Notes under the pieces: model-generated | The model's database searches: none | Told to the model about the DNA's origin: nothing | Seen by the model: only the letters and a program-made list of their open reading frames with translations | Origin: an uncultured Christensenellaceae bacterium | GTDB taxonomy: Bacteria; Bacillota; Clostridia; Christensenellales; UBA3700 | Assembly: GCA_944380355.1 (NCBI GenBank) | Contig: CALWHJ010000004.1 | Coordinates: 1 to 64,000 of the forward strand | DNA length: 64,000 bases | Reading direction: 5' to 3' | Position numbers and translations under genes: made by a program | Shown here: positions 1 through 6,571 of the stretch, in pieces | How positions within the stretch are numbered: the stretch's first letter is position 1 | Layout of the letters: each line of letters opens with the position of its first letter

Positions 1-53
1 CCGACCAAACGAAACGGTATATATTCGACAAGCGAATAAAACCGTTTGTCGGT
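1..53. repeat. Nested inverted repeat at window start
   Basis: An AAACGGT arm (12-18) pairs with ACCGTTT (41-47), and inside it ATTCG (23-27) pairs with CGAAT (33-37). The outermost bases CCGAC and GTCGG can extend the stem. There is no clean T-run after it. It may be the end of a transcript from outside the window or part of a leader. A second small hairpin, CAAAGAAT/ATTCTTTG, lies at 184-203. No gene is visible in 1-291. Confidence 0.35.
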
Positions 54-222
54 ACTATTTTAATATGAGAAGATAGAGATCCTTCCTGACAAGGGGAGCG
101 AGTATTTTTTTTGCAAAAATCGTCTAAGGTAAAGAAAAAATACCTAAAGAATATTCCTTTGCATATCTAAAAACTGTAGCCGACAAAGAATATAAATTCT
201 TTGTAAATGTGTAAATTGACTA

Positions 223-252
223 TTGATTTTCTCTTATTTAAAATGTTATAAT
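223..252 (+). promoter_or_regulatory. Promoter of the rubrerythrin gene
   Basis: TTGATT (223-228), an 18-base spacer and TATAAT (247-252) preceded by TG (extended -10). Transcription would start near 259, leaving a short leader with a GGAGG ribosome site before the ATG at 292. Confidence 0.65.
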
Positions 253-291
253 AAATATGATAAAATTTTAAATACTATCGGAGGTATTATT

Positions 292-831
292 ATGGCAAAC
301 AAATACAAAGGCACTAAGACCGAACAGAATTTGCTTGCGGCATTCGCAGGTGAATCTCAGGCAAGAAACAAATATACTTATTTTGCAAGCGTAGCTAAGA
401 AAGAAGGCTATGAGCAAATAAGCGAATTGTTCCAAAAGACTGCTGACAACGAGAAAGAACACGCAAAGATATGGTTCAAAGAGCTTGAGGGTATAGGCAA
501 TACCGCTCAAAATCTCGAAGAAGCAGCAAACGGCGAAAACTACGAGTGGACTGATATGTACGAAGGCTTTGCAAAAACTGCCGAAGAAGAAGGCTTTAAA
601 GAGCTTGCATATAAGTTCAGAGCAGTTGCGGCAATCGAGAAAGAGCACGAAGAGAGATACAGAGCACTTCTCAAAAACGTAGAGACAAATCAAGTATTCG
701 AAAAGAGCGAAGTCAAGATTTGGGAATGCAGAAACTGCGGACATATCGTAGTCGGTACAAAAGCTCCTGAGATTTGTCCCGTATGCGCTCATCCTAAGGC
801 ATATTTCGAGGTCAAGAAAGTCAACTATTAA
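292..831 (+). CDS. rbr: Rubrerythrin
   Basis: Non-haem iron peroxidase that reduces hydrogen peroxide in anaerobes, acting in the cytoplasm. The 179-residue protein has the standard two-domain form: an N-terminal four-helix diiron domain with ligand motifs at E21, E54-x-x-H57 and an EKEH motif at 116-119, and a C-terminal rubredoxin-like FeS4 knuckle with C146-x-x-C149 and C162-x-x-C165. The ATG at 292 is chosen because it follows GGAGG and begins the conserved N-terminus; an in-frame upstream start at 223 has no ribosome site and overlaps the promoter. It has its own promoter and terminator, so it is a single-gene unit. Confidence 0.96.
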   Translation: MANKYKGTKTEQNLLAAFAGESQARNKYTYFASVAKKEGYEQISELFQKTADNEKEHAKIWFKELEGIGNTAQNLEEAANGENYEWTDMYEGFAKTAEEEGFKELAYKFRAVAAIEKEHEERYRALLKNVETNQVFEKSEVKIWECRNCGHIVVGTKAPEICPVCAHPKAYFEVKKVNY

Positions 832-850
832 TAAAAAACTTCAGAATTTA

Positions 851-876
851 AGGACGGCTGATTGCCGTCCTTTTTT
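851..876 (+). terminator. Terminator after rubrerythrin
   Basis: AGGACGGC and GCCGTCCT arms around a five-base loop, followed by a run of T. Strong intrinsic terminator. Confidence 0.9.
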
Positions 877-975
877 ATATTTATTTATTTGGTATTAAAA
901 AGTAGTATTACGGCACGTTTTGCGATGTGCTTATTTTTTATTTTATACGTCATAAATCGACGTATTCTCCCTTTT

Positions 976-1000
976 AGAGTAAACCGTGTAATGTTAGAAT
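976..1000 (+). promoter_or_regulatory. Possible sigma-H-like promoter of spoIIA
   Basis: The gap between rubrerythrin and spoIIAA (877-1028) has no gene. AGAGTAAA (976-983) and AGAATTA near 996-1002 sit about 12 bases apart, loosely like a sigma-H promoter, which drives spoIIA in Bacillus. The -35 match is imperfect. A strong AGGAGG precedes the spoIIAA start. Confidence 0.3.
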
Positions 1001-1028
1001 TAAGTGTATTCAACCTAGGAGGACTTTT

Positions 1029-1337
1029 ATGCGATTAGAACTATTCAATAATTCAAATTGCGGCGTGGCAAAACTCGAAGGGGAACTAGACGAGGGCTGC
1101 GTAAGCGAAATCAGACGAAAAATCGATACTTTTATTGACGCAAACAACATATTGCAATTCGTTTTTGATTTTTCCAGGCTTTCATTTATGGACAGCACCG
1201 GCATAGGTATGTTGTTAGGACGGTATAAAAAGCTCAAACAGCGTAACATTCCCGTATATATCGCTAAAGCGAGCGGACACGTGGACTTTATTCTCGCTAC
1301 GGCGGGCATTTATACGATAATGCAGAAAATCAGTTAA
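1029..1337 (+). CDS. spoIIAA: Anti-anti-sigma factor SpoIIAA
   Basis: STAS-domain protein (102 residues) that releases sigma F by binding the anti-sigma factor SpoIIAB in the forespore. The phosphorylated serine of the family is Ser56 in the MDSTGIGML motif. Length and fold match the family. It starts 7 bases after AGGAGG and is the first gene of spoIIAA-spoIIAB-sigF, with 12 bases before the next gene. In known spore formers SpoIIAB phosphorylates this serine and SpoIIE removes the phosphate; SpoIIE is not in this window. Confidence 0.95.
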   Translation: MRLELFNNSNCGVAKLEGELDEGCVSEIRRKIDTFIDANNILQFVFDFSRLSFMDSTGIGMLLGRYKKLKQRNIPVYIAKASGHVDFILATAGIYTIMQKIS

Positions 1338-1349
1338 AGAGAGGTATTT

Positions 1350-1772
1350 ATGAACAAATTCAGTATGAAACTTTTATCGAGATTAGGCAACGAAGGATTT
1401 GCAAGAAGCTGTGTGTCGGCTTTTTGCGTAGAACTCGAACCGTCAGTCGAACAAATCAACGATATCAAGACTGCCGTTTCCGAAGCCGTAACAAATTGTA
1501 TCGTACACGCCTATAACGGACAAAATGACAAATATATCGACATAATCGTCAGTTTAGACAATGGCTGTGTGGAGATAATTATAGAGGATAGCGGTTGCGG
1601 TATCGAAGACGTAGAAAAAGCTAAACAGCCTTTTTATACCACAAAACCCGAACAAGAGCGAAGCGGTATGGGCTTTACGCTTATGCAGACGTTTATGGAT
1701 AGCGTAGAAGTTTTTTCTCAAAAGGGAAAGGGTACTAAAGTCGTTATGAAAAAAACCGTAAAGAAGGATTGA
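1350..1772 (+). CDS. spoIIAB: Anti-sigma F factor / serine kinase SpoIIAB
   Basis: GHKL-family ATP-binding protein (140 residues) that holds sigma F inactive and phosphorylates SpoIIAA. Visible boxes: the N box with E45 and N49 (EAVTN), the G1 box D80-S-G-C-G, and the G2 box GMGFTLM near 107-113. It is preceded by GAGAGG, and sigF begins 1 base after its stop codon, so the two are probably translated together, as expected for a sigma/anti-sigma pair. Confidence 0.95.
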   Translation: MNKFSMKLLSRLGNEGFARSCVSAFCVELEPSVEQINDIKTAVSEAVTNCIVHAYNGQNDKYIDIIVSLDNGCVEIIIEDSGCGIEDVEKAKQPFYTTKPEQERSGMGFTLMQTFMDSVEVFSQKGKGTKVVMKKTVKKD

Positions 1773-1773
1773 T

Positions 1774-2487
1774 ATGCTTGATTATCAGACGACGTTGGAG
1801 TTGTTGAAAAACGCAAAGGAAGGAAGCGAAGAGGCTAAAAGCCAGCTGATTACGCACAATATGCCGTTAATTAAAAGCATAGCTAAGAGGTATCGAAACA
1901 AACAAGTTGAGTACGATGACCTCTTGCAACTTGGCGCGCTCGGACTCGTAAAAGCCATAAACAACTTCGATTTGAATTTCAACGTAAAATTTTCTACGTA
2001 TGCCGTACCTATGATAGCAGGAGAGATAAAGAGATTTATACGCGACGACGGGGCGATAAAAGTCTCGAGAGCTATGAAGAGCTTATGCAATAAAATACAG
2101 ATATATATCAACGAACGTACTATGGAGGACAAGTCTCCTTCTGTCAAAGAGATAGCAGAGTATTTCGGAATAGACGAGCAGGAAGTAGTCTTTGCGCTGG
2201 ACAGCAATAAATATCCCGTATCGCTGTTTGAAAAATTCGACGACGATAATAATCAATGCGTACTGGACAAGTTGCCGTCTAACGAAAACAACGACGATTT
2301 AATTGACAAAATACTGCTCAAAGATTATATCAATTCATTGCCTGAGAGAGAAAAGAAAGTAATAATACTCAGATATTACCGCGATAAGACGCAGAGCGAA
2401 ATCGCGCAGATGCTGGGAGTTTCTCAAGTACAGATTTCCAGAATAGAAAGCAAGGTAATCAACGCGCTGAAACAGGCACTTGCTTAA
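1774..2487 (+). CDS. sigF: RNA polymerase sigma-F factor
   Basis: First forespore-specific sigma factor (237 residues). Region 2 covers about residues 25-100, including YDDLLQLGALGLVKA and FSTYAVPMIAGEIKR. Region 3 follows, then region 4 at about 185-237 with a helix-turn-helix (SEIAQMLGVSQVQISRIE). It is the last gene of the spoIIA operon. The spoVA genes follow directly, the same relative order as in Bacillus subtilis. A terminator-like hairpin lies 30 bases downstream. Confidence 0.95.
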   Translation: MLDYQTTLELLKNAKEGSEEAKSQLITHNMPLIKSIAKRYRNKQVEYDDLLQLGALGLVKAINNFDLNFNVKFSTYAVPMIAGEIKRFIRDDGAIKVSRAMKSLCNKIQIYINERTMEDKSPSVKEIAEYFGIDEQEVVFALDSNKYPVSLFEKFDDDNNQCVLDKLPSNENNDDLIDKILLKDYINSLPEREKKVIILRYYRDKTQSEIAQMLGVSQVQISRIESKVINALKQALA

Positions 2488-2517
2488 AAACGATTATCGC
2501 ATTGAAAAGTATAAAAT

Positions 2518-2556
2518 ACCCTCGATTGGATAAACTCCGATTGGGGGTAATTTTTT
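2518..2556 (+). terminator. Terminator-like hairpin between sigF and the spoVA genes
   Basis: Twelve-base arms (2518-2529 and 2537-2548, three G-T pairs) around a seven-base loop, then TTTTTT at 2551-2556. It looks like an intrinsic terminator for spoIIA-sigF. The right arm contains the only G-rich Shine-Dalgarno candidate (GGGGG, 2543-2547) for the small ORF starting at 2557, so the same hairpin could also control translation of that ORF. Confidence 0.65.
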
Positions 2557-2682
2557 ATGAAAAGTCAAATATTTAAGGATAACGTAGAAGATAAGGAAAT
2601 CAGATTTAAACAACCTGAGGAACTTTATCAGATAGTAAACAAAGATACTTCACAAAGACGAGGCAACGGCTATGGAAGATAA
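2557..2682 (+). CDS. Small hypothetical protein overlapping spoVAC
   Basis: A 41-codon ORF beginning MKSQIFKDNVEDKEIRF and ending RRGNGYGR. It is hydrophilic and charged, with no membrane segment or recognised motif. It starts nine bases after GGGGG and ends inside spoVAC, overlapping it by 11 bases in another frame, which suggests translational coupling. I do not recognise a family. It may be a real sporulation microprotein or a leader peptide for spoVAC; chance is possible at this length. Confidence 0.45.
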   Translation: MKSQIFKDNVEDKEIRFKQPEELYQIVNKDTSQRRGNGYGR

Positions 2683-3118
2683 AGAATATCAGGAATACGT
2701 GCACGCACACGCTCAAAAAAGCAACGAGATAGTTACGCTGTTGTGGGCTTTTTGCGTTGGCGGATTGATATGTTGCATAGGAGAGGCAATAGGTGATTTA
2801 TATACCTATTTGCTGTCAGGCTGGACGGCTGAAAGGATTGCTACGCTGACCAGTATGACTCTTATTTTTCTGGGTGCGTTTCTTACGGCAATAGGCGTAT
2901 ACGATAAAATCGGAATAAAGGCGGGCGGCGGCTCGATTGTACCTATTACAGGTTTTGCAAATTCCGTTGTTTCTCCTGCAATGGAATTCAATAAGGAAGG
3001 TATTGTTTTGGGTATGATGGCAAAAATGTTTGTCATTGCAGGACCTATAATCGTAACAGGTACAGTTGCTTCGGTGGTTTTCGGAGTAATATACAGAATA
3101 ATAGAGGTAGCTAGGTGA
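2672..3118 (+). CDS. spoVAC: Stage V sporulation protein AC
   Basis: Membrane protein (148 residues) of the SpoVA channel, which loads dipicolinic acid into the spore and releases it at germination; in Bacillus SpoVAC behaves as a mechanosensitive channel. Several hydrophobic segments are visible, for example about residues 25-48, 60-82 and 115-142, and the glycine-rich GGGSIVPITGFANSVVSPA motif is typical. A GAGG lies nine bases before the start. Three bases separate it from spoVAD. Confidence 0.94.
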   Translation: MEDKEYQEYVHAHAQKSNEIVTLLWAFCVGGLICCIGEAIGDLYTYLLSGWTAERIATLTSMTLIFLGAFLTAIGVYDKIGIKAGGGSIVPITGFANSVVSPAMEFNKEGIVLGMMAKMFVIAGPIIVTGTVASVVFGVIYRIIEVAR

Positions 3119-3121
3119 GGT

Positions 3122-4120
3122 ATGAAAGTCGGCAAGCACACATATTTAGCAGATAATAACGTATATATTGCATCCGCATATTCTCTCGCTGGTCCCTATG
3201 AGTCGAAAGGAACTTTCAGAGAATACTTCGATACCGTAATGGAAGACGATGAGTGGAAATGTAAATCTCACGAACTTACGGAAATAGAGATGCAAAGATT
3301 TACTATAGGTGAGTGCCTTGACAGGGCAAAGGTCAATCCTATGGATTGCGACCTCATTTTAGGAGGAGATTTGCTCAATCAAATCGTCCCTACGTCTTTT
3401 TCTGCACGCGATTTTAATACGCCGTTTATGGGGTTGTATAACGCTTGCGCTACTTTCGGGGAAGCTTTGTCGATAGGCTCGTGTCTTATAGGCGGAGATT
3501 TTGAAAGAGTGATATGCTGTACCAGCTCTCACTATGCTACAGCCGAAAGACAGTACCGATATCCGCTCGAATTGGGCACTCAGCCTACGCCGGAATCTCA
3601 ATGGACGGTTACGGGTTGCGGAGCAGTTATGTTGTCTAAAAGCAAATGCGATGCACCGCAAATAAAAGGCTTTACGGCAGGAGAAGTCATAGACTTCGGA
3701 CTTTGCGACGCTAACAATATGGGCGGAGCAATGGCTCCTGCTGCCGCAAAAACTATAGTAAATCATTTCAAAGATACGGGCAGAAGTCCTGATTACTACG
3801 ATTTGATTATTACAGGAGATTTGGGAAGATTCGGAAGGGATACTTTGCACTATCTTTGTAAAAAAGAAGGTTACGATATCGACAATCTCAACGATTGCGG
3901 GAGTATGATTTACAGCGAAAAGCAAAAAGCGGGGCAAGGCGGCTCAGGTGCGGGATGTTGCTCATTGGTATTCTGTTCGTATATCTACAAAAAGCTTCAG
4001 GAAGGCAGTCTTAAAAAGGTGCTTTTCGTACCTACGGGAGCAATGCTTTCGAGAGATTCCGCTTTGCAGGGAGAGAGTATTCCCGGCATAGCTCACGCCG
4101 TAATTATAGAAAAGGAGTAA
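3122..4120 (+). CDS. spoVAD: Stage V sporulation protein AD
   Basis: Soluble SpoVA component (332 residues) with a thiolase-like fold that binds dipicolinic acid. Recognisable family segments include the ACATFGEALSIGSCLI region near 115-130 and the C-terminal GGSGAGCCSLVF segment. Length fits the family (about 335). The ribosome site GAGG overlaps the end of spoVAC, and spoVAE starts 1 base after its stop, so it is the middle gene of a compact three-gene operon like the clostridial spoVACDE set; spoVAA, AB and AF are absent here. Confidence 0.95.
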   Translation: MKVGKHTYLADNNVYIASAYSLAGPYESKGTFREYFDTVMEDDEWKCKSHELTEIEMQRFTIGECLDRAKVNPMDCDLILGGDLLNQIVPTSFSARDFNTPFMGLYNACATFGEALSIGSCLIGGDFERVICCTSSHYATAERQYRYPLELGTQPTPESQWTVTGCGAVMLSKSKCDAPQIKGFTAGEVIDFGLCDANNMGGAMAPAAAKTIVNHFKDTGRSPDYYDLIITGDLGRFGRDTLHYLCKKEGYDIDNLNDCGSMIYSEKQKAGQGGSGAGCCSLVFCSYIYKKLQEGSLKKVLFVPTGAMLSRDSALQGESIPGIAHAVIIEKE

Positions 4121-4121
4121 T

Positions 4122-4490
4122 ATGAGTATATTTTTGAATTATCTCAAAGTATTTGCCGTGGGAGGATTGGTCTGCGCAATTGCGCAGATTTTAATCAACC
4201 GTACAAAAATGTCTTCTGCCAGAATCTTGGTTTTGTTTTTGCTTTTGGGTATTTTTCTCGAAGGTATAGGTGTATTTAAATATATTCAGGAGTTTGCGGG
4301 GGCGGGGATAAGCGTGCCTATTACCGGATTCGGAAGCGTGCTTATCAAAGGTGCAAAAGAGGGCGCAAAAATCGGACTGTTGGAAGCGGTTACGTACGGT
4401 TTCAAAAATATGGCTGGCGGATTGACGGCTGCAATATTTTTCGGCTTTTTCTTTGCACTTATATTTAAATCGCATTCTAAAAAAGCCTGA
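4122..4490 (+). CDS. spoVAE: Stage V sporulation protein AE
   Basis: Membrane protein of the SpoVA complex (122 residues), matching the short SpoVAEb form. Hydrophobic segments lie near residues 5-23, 33-52 and 90-115, with the family motif GISVPITGFGSVLIKGA in the middle. An AAGGAG near the end of spoVAD serves as ribosome site. No clear terminator follows; yunB begins 44 bases later with its own promoter-like sequence. Confidence 0.93.
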   Translation: MSIFLNYLKVFAVGGLVCAIAQILINRTKMSSARILVLFLLLGIFLEGIGVFKYIQEFAGAGISVPITGFGSVLIKGAKEGAKIGLLEAVTYGFKNMAGGLTAAIFFGFFFALIFKSHSKKA

Positions 4491-4517
4491 TTGCCATCAG
4501 TCAAACAAATGCTTTTT

Positions 4518-4541
4518 CGCGCATATAATGTAATATGCGCG
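4518..4541 (+). promoter_or_regulatory. Palindrome with promoter-like -10 over the yunB start
   Basis: A perfect 9-base inverted repeat, CGCGCATAT (4518-4526) and ATATGCGCG (4533-4541), spans the yunB ATG. It contains CATATAAT (4522-4529), close to the sigma-E -10 consensus CATACAAT and to a sigma-A TATAAT. Five bases separate it from the ATG, which predicts a leaderless or nearly leaderless mRNA. No Shine-Dalgarno sequence is present. Confidence 0.5.
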
Positions 4542-5191
4542 TGAGAAAAAGGACTAAATTCAAGGCTTTGATTGTGTTTGTTATACTAGCGGTAACTTTT
4601 GTCGCAGGGTTTGTCTACGTCCGTAAAAATCTTATAGAATATACAGACAAATATGCAAAAGGTCTTATTACCACGAGAGTAGTTGACGTCCTCAATAATT
4701 CTACCACTCAAGCTCTGGAGGGCGAATGGTTTCAGGATAAATCAAATTTTTACGAAATTCGGTATGACAACGAAGGTAACGTTACGTTAATCAGCGCAGA
4801 TATGGTAGTTATCAATGCGCTTATGCGCGACGTTGCGGCTTTTTCCCAAACCAACGTAAACCAAATGTGCAAAAAAGAAGATGTTCAGGTACCTTATTCG
4901 TCTATTTTCGGCAGTTCGCTTTTGGCAAACTACGGCGGAAAATATACATTTAATCTCGAACTTTTGGGTAATATACAATGTAATTACCGTACCACTTTTC
5001 AGTCTGCGGGCGTAAATCAGACGCTTATGTGTATGTACATAGATTTATACGTCGATATAAGCGTTATGCTTCCGCTACACGTCGAAAATATCAAAGTGGA
5101 AAATTCTATGGTAGTATATCAGAATCTCATAGTCGGAAAAGTCCCCGATTTCTACTTTCAGTCGGGAAACGGACTTGATTTGGTAGGATAG
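4535..5191 (+). CDS. yunB: Sporulation protein YunB
   Basis: YunB-family sporulation protein (218 residues), controlled by sigma E in Bacillus; its molecular role is not established. It has one N-terminal membrane segment (about residues 9-26) followed by the conserved block with TTRVVDVLNNSTTQAL and a C-terminal VENIKVENSMVVYQNLI region, predicted outside the membrane. The start has no ribosome site and lies inside a palindrome carrying a -10-like sequence. Position after spoVAE fits joint use during sporulation, but the promoter suggests a separate unit. Confidence 0.88.
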   Translation: MRVRKRTKFKALIVFVILAVTFVAGFVYVRKNLIEYTDKYAKGLITTRVVDVLNNSTTQALEGEWFQDKSNFYEIRYDNEGNVTLISADMVVINALMRDVAAFSQTNVNQMCKKEDVQVPYSSIFGSSLLANYGGKYTFNLELLGNIQCNYRTTFQSAGVNQTLMCMYIDLYVDISVMLPLHVENIKVENSMVVYQNLIVGKVPDFYFQSGNGLDLVG

Positions 5192-5248
5192 TACGTTTTA
5201 TCGTATTCGACGCTTTTTTATATAAAAAGGTTAATGACGTAAAAATAC

Positions 5249-5277
5249 TTGCAAAATGCTTCTAACAATGATAATAT
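5249..5277 (+). promoter_or_regulatory. Promoter of the T-box / pheST unit
   Basis: TTGCAA (5249-5254), 17 bases, TAATAT (5272-5277). Transcription would start near 5284, just before the structured leader. Confidence 0.55.
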
Positions 5278-5283
5278 AATATC

Positions 5284-5520
5284 ATAAGCGTTGAAAAGGA
5301 ACGTATCTTGCATAAAATTTGCGACAGAGATTTTACCTCGGCAGGCTGAAAGGGTAATTTGCAAATCGCGAGAGAATTCGCCTTGGAGCCGTTTTGTTGA
5401 AAATAAGTAGGCAAAACCGTTTGTTACGTTATAACTCAATGAGGTCAACCGATTACGGTTGATAAAATTAGGTGGTACAGCGTCAATACGCCCTATGTAG
5501 CAATACGGGGTGTATTTTTT
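5284..5520 (+). promoter_or_regulatory. T-box leader of pheST (Phe, UUC specifier)
   Basis: Tandem conditions for a T-box riboswitch are met. A long leader holds a stem I region with GAGAGAATTCGCC, in which TTC (UUC, Phe) is the likely specifier. The T-box motif AGGTGGTACAGCG is at 5470-5482. A terminator stem follows (about 5486-5514, with T-run to 5520). The bulge UGGU would pair with the ACCA end of uncharged tRNA-Phe, favouring the antiterminator. Uncharged tRNA-Phe would thus switch on pheST directly downstream. Confidence 0.88.
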
Positions 5521-5541
5521 TATAACAAAAGCGAGGTAATT

Positions 5542-6561
5542 ATGAAAGAGAAGATTGCAAAACTTATCGAAGAAGCAAAGTCCGCTATCAAAAGCAGCGA
5601 CAGCCTTGCTTCTATCAATAACGTAAAAGTCAAATATCTCGGAAAGAGCGGAGAACTTACTCAGCTTCTTAGAGGTATGAAAGATTTACCGCAAGAGGAA
5701 AGACCTTTGGTAGGTAAATACGTAAACGAAGCGAGAGACGTTATCACTCAGCTTACTGAGGACAAGCTCAAAGAGCTTTCGCAGGCCGAAACCGACAGCA
5801 AAATGCTCAAAGAGAGCGTTGATATTACGCTTGACGGTAAAACGACGCAAAGGGGCAGTTTGCATCCTTGTACTCTCGTAACCGAAGAGATAGTAGACAT
5901 ATTCAAGTCTTTGGGATTTACTCTCGGTGACGGTCCCGAAATCGAATTGGACAAGTTCTGCTTCCAGATGCTCAATATTCCGCTAGACCATCCCGCAAGA
6001 GATATGCAGGATACTTTCTATATTACCGACGATATTCTGCTCAGAACGCAGACTTCGTCCGTACAGGCGCGTACTATGATAAATACCAAACCGCCTATAA
6101 GGATTGTTTGCCCCGGAAAAGTTTACAGACCCGATGACGATGCTACGCATTCTCCTATGTTCCAACAAATAGAAGGACTTGTCGTAGACGAAAACGTTAC
6201 GCTTTGCGACCTTAAGGGACTTTTGGAAACCTTTGCAAAAAGACTTTTCGATGACAAAACAAAGGTCAGATTCAGACCCTCATTCTTCCCCTTTACTGAA
6301 CCTAGCGTAGAAGTAGACGTTACGTGTTCGGTATGTCACGGAAAAGGTTGCAGAATATGCAAGGGTACGGGTTGGATAGAAATACTCGGCGCCGGCGTTG
6401 TAAATCCTAAAGTCTTTGACAACTGCGGTATAGACAGTAAAAAGTATAAGGGATTGGCATTCGGTCTCGGCGTAGAAAGAGTAGCAATGATAAAATACGG
6501 TATTCCCGATATGAGAATTCTCTTTGAAAACGACGTAAGATTTTTGAAGGAATTCAAATAA
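5542..6561 (+). CDS. pheS: Phenylalanine-tRNA ligase, alpha subunit
   Basis: Catalytic subunit of the cytoplasmic alpha2-beta2 PheRS (339 residues). The N-terminal coiled-coil arm covers about residues 1-85. The class II core follows with motif 2-like HPARDMQDTFYI and TQTSSVQARTM, and motif 3 near the C-terminus (GLAFGLGVERVAMIKYGI). A Cys cluster with CSVCHGKGCRICKGTGW is usual in bacterial PheS. It has a GAGG ribosome site and is regulated by the T-box upstream. pheT follows after 10 bases. Confidence 0.97.
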   Translation: MKEKIAKLIEEAKSAIKSSDSLASINNVKVKYLGKSGELTQLLRGMKDLPQEERPLVGKYVNEARDVITQLTEDKLKELSQAETDSKMLKESVDITLDGKTTQRGSLHPCTLVTEEIVDIFKSLGFTLGDGPEIELDKFCFQMLNIPLDHPARDMQDTFYITDDILLRTQTSSVQARTMINTKPPIRIVCPGKVYRPDDDATHSPMFQQIEGLVVDENVTLCDLKGLLETFAKRLFDDKTKVRFRPSFFPFTEPSVEVDVTCSVCHGKGCRICKGTGWIEILGAGVVNPKVFDNCGIDSKKYKGLAFGLGVERVAMIKYGIPDMRILFENDVRFLKEFK

Positions 6562-6571
6562 GGAGGATTAT

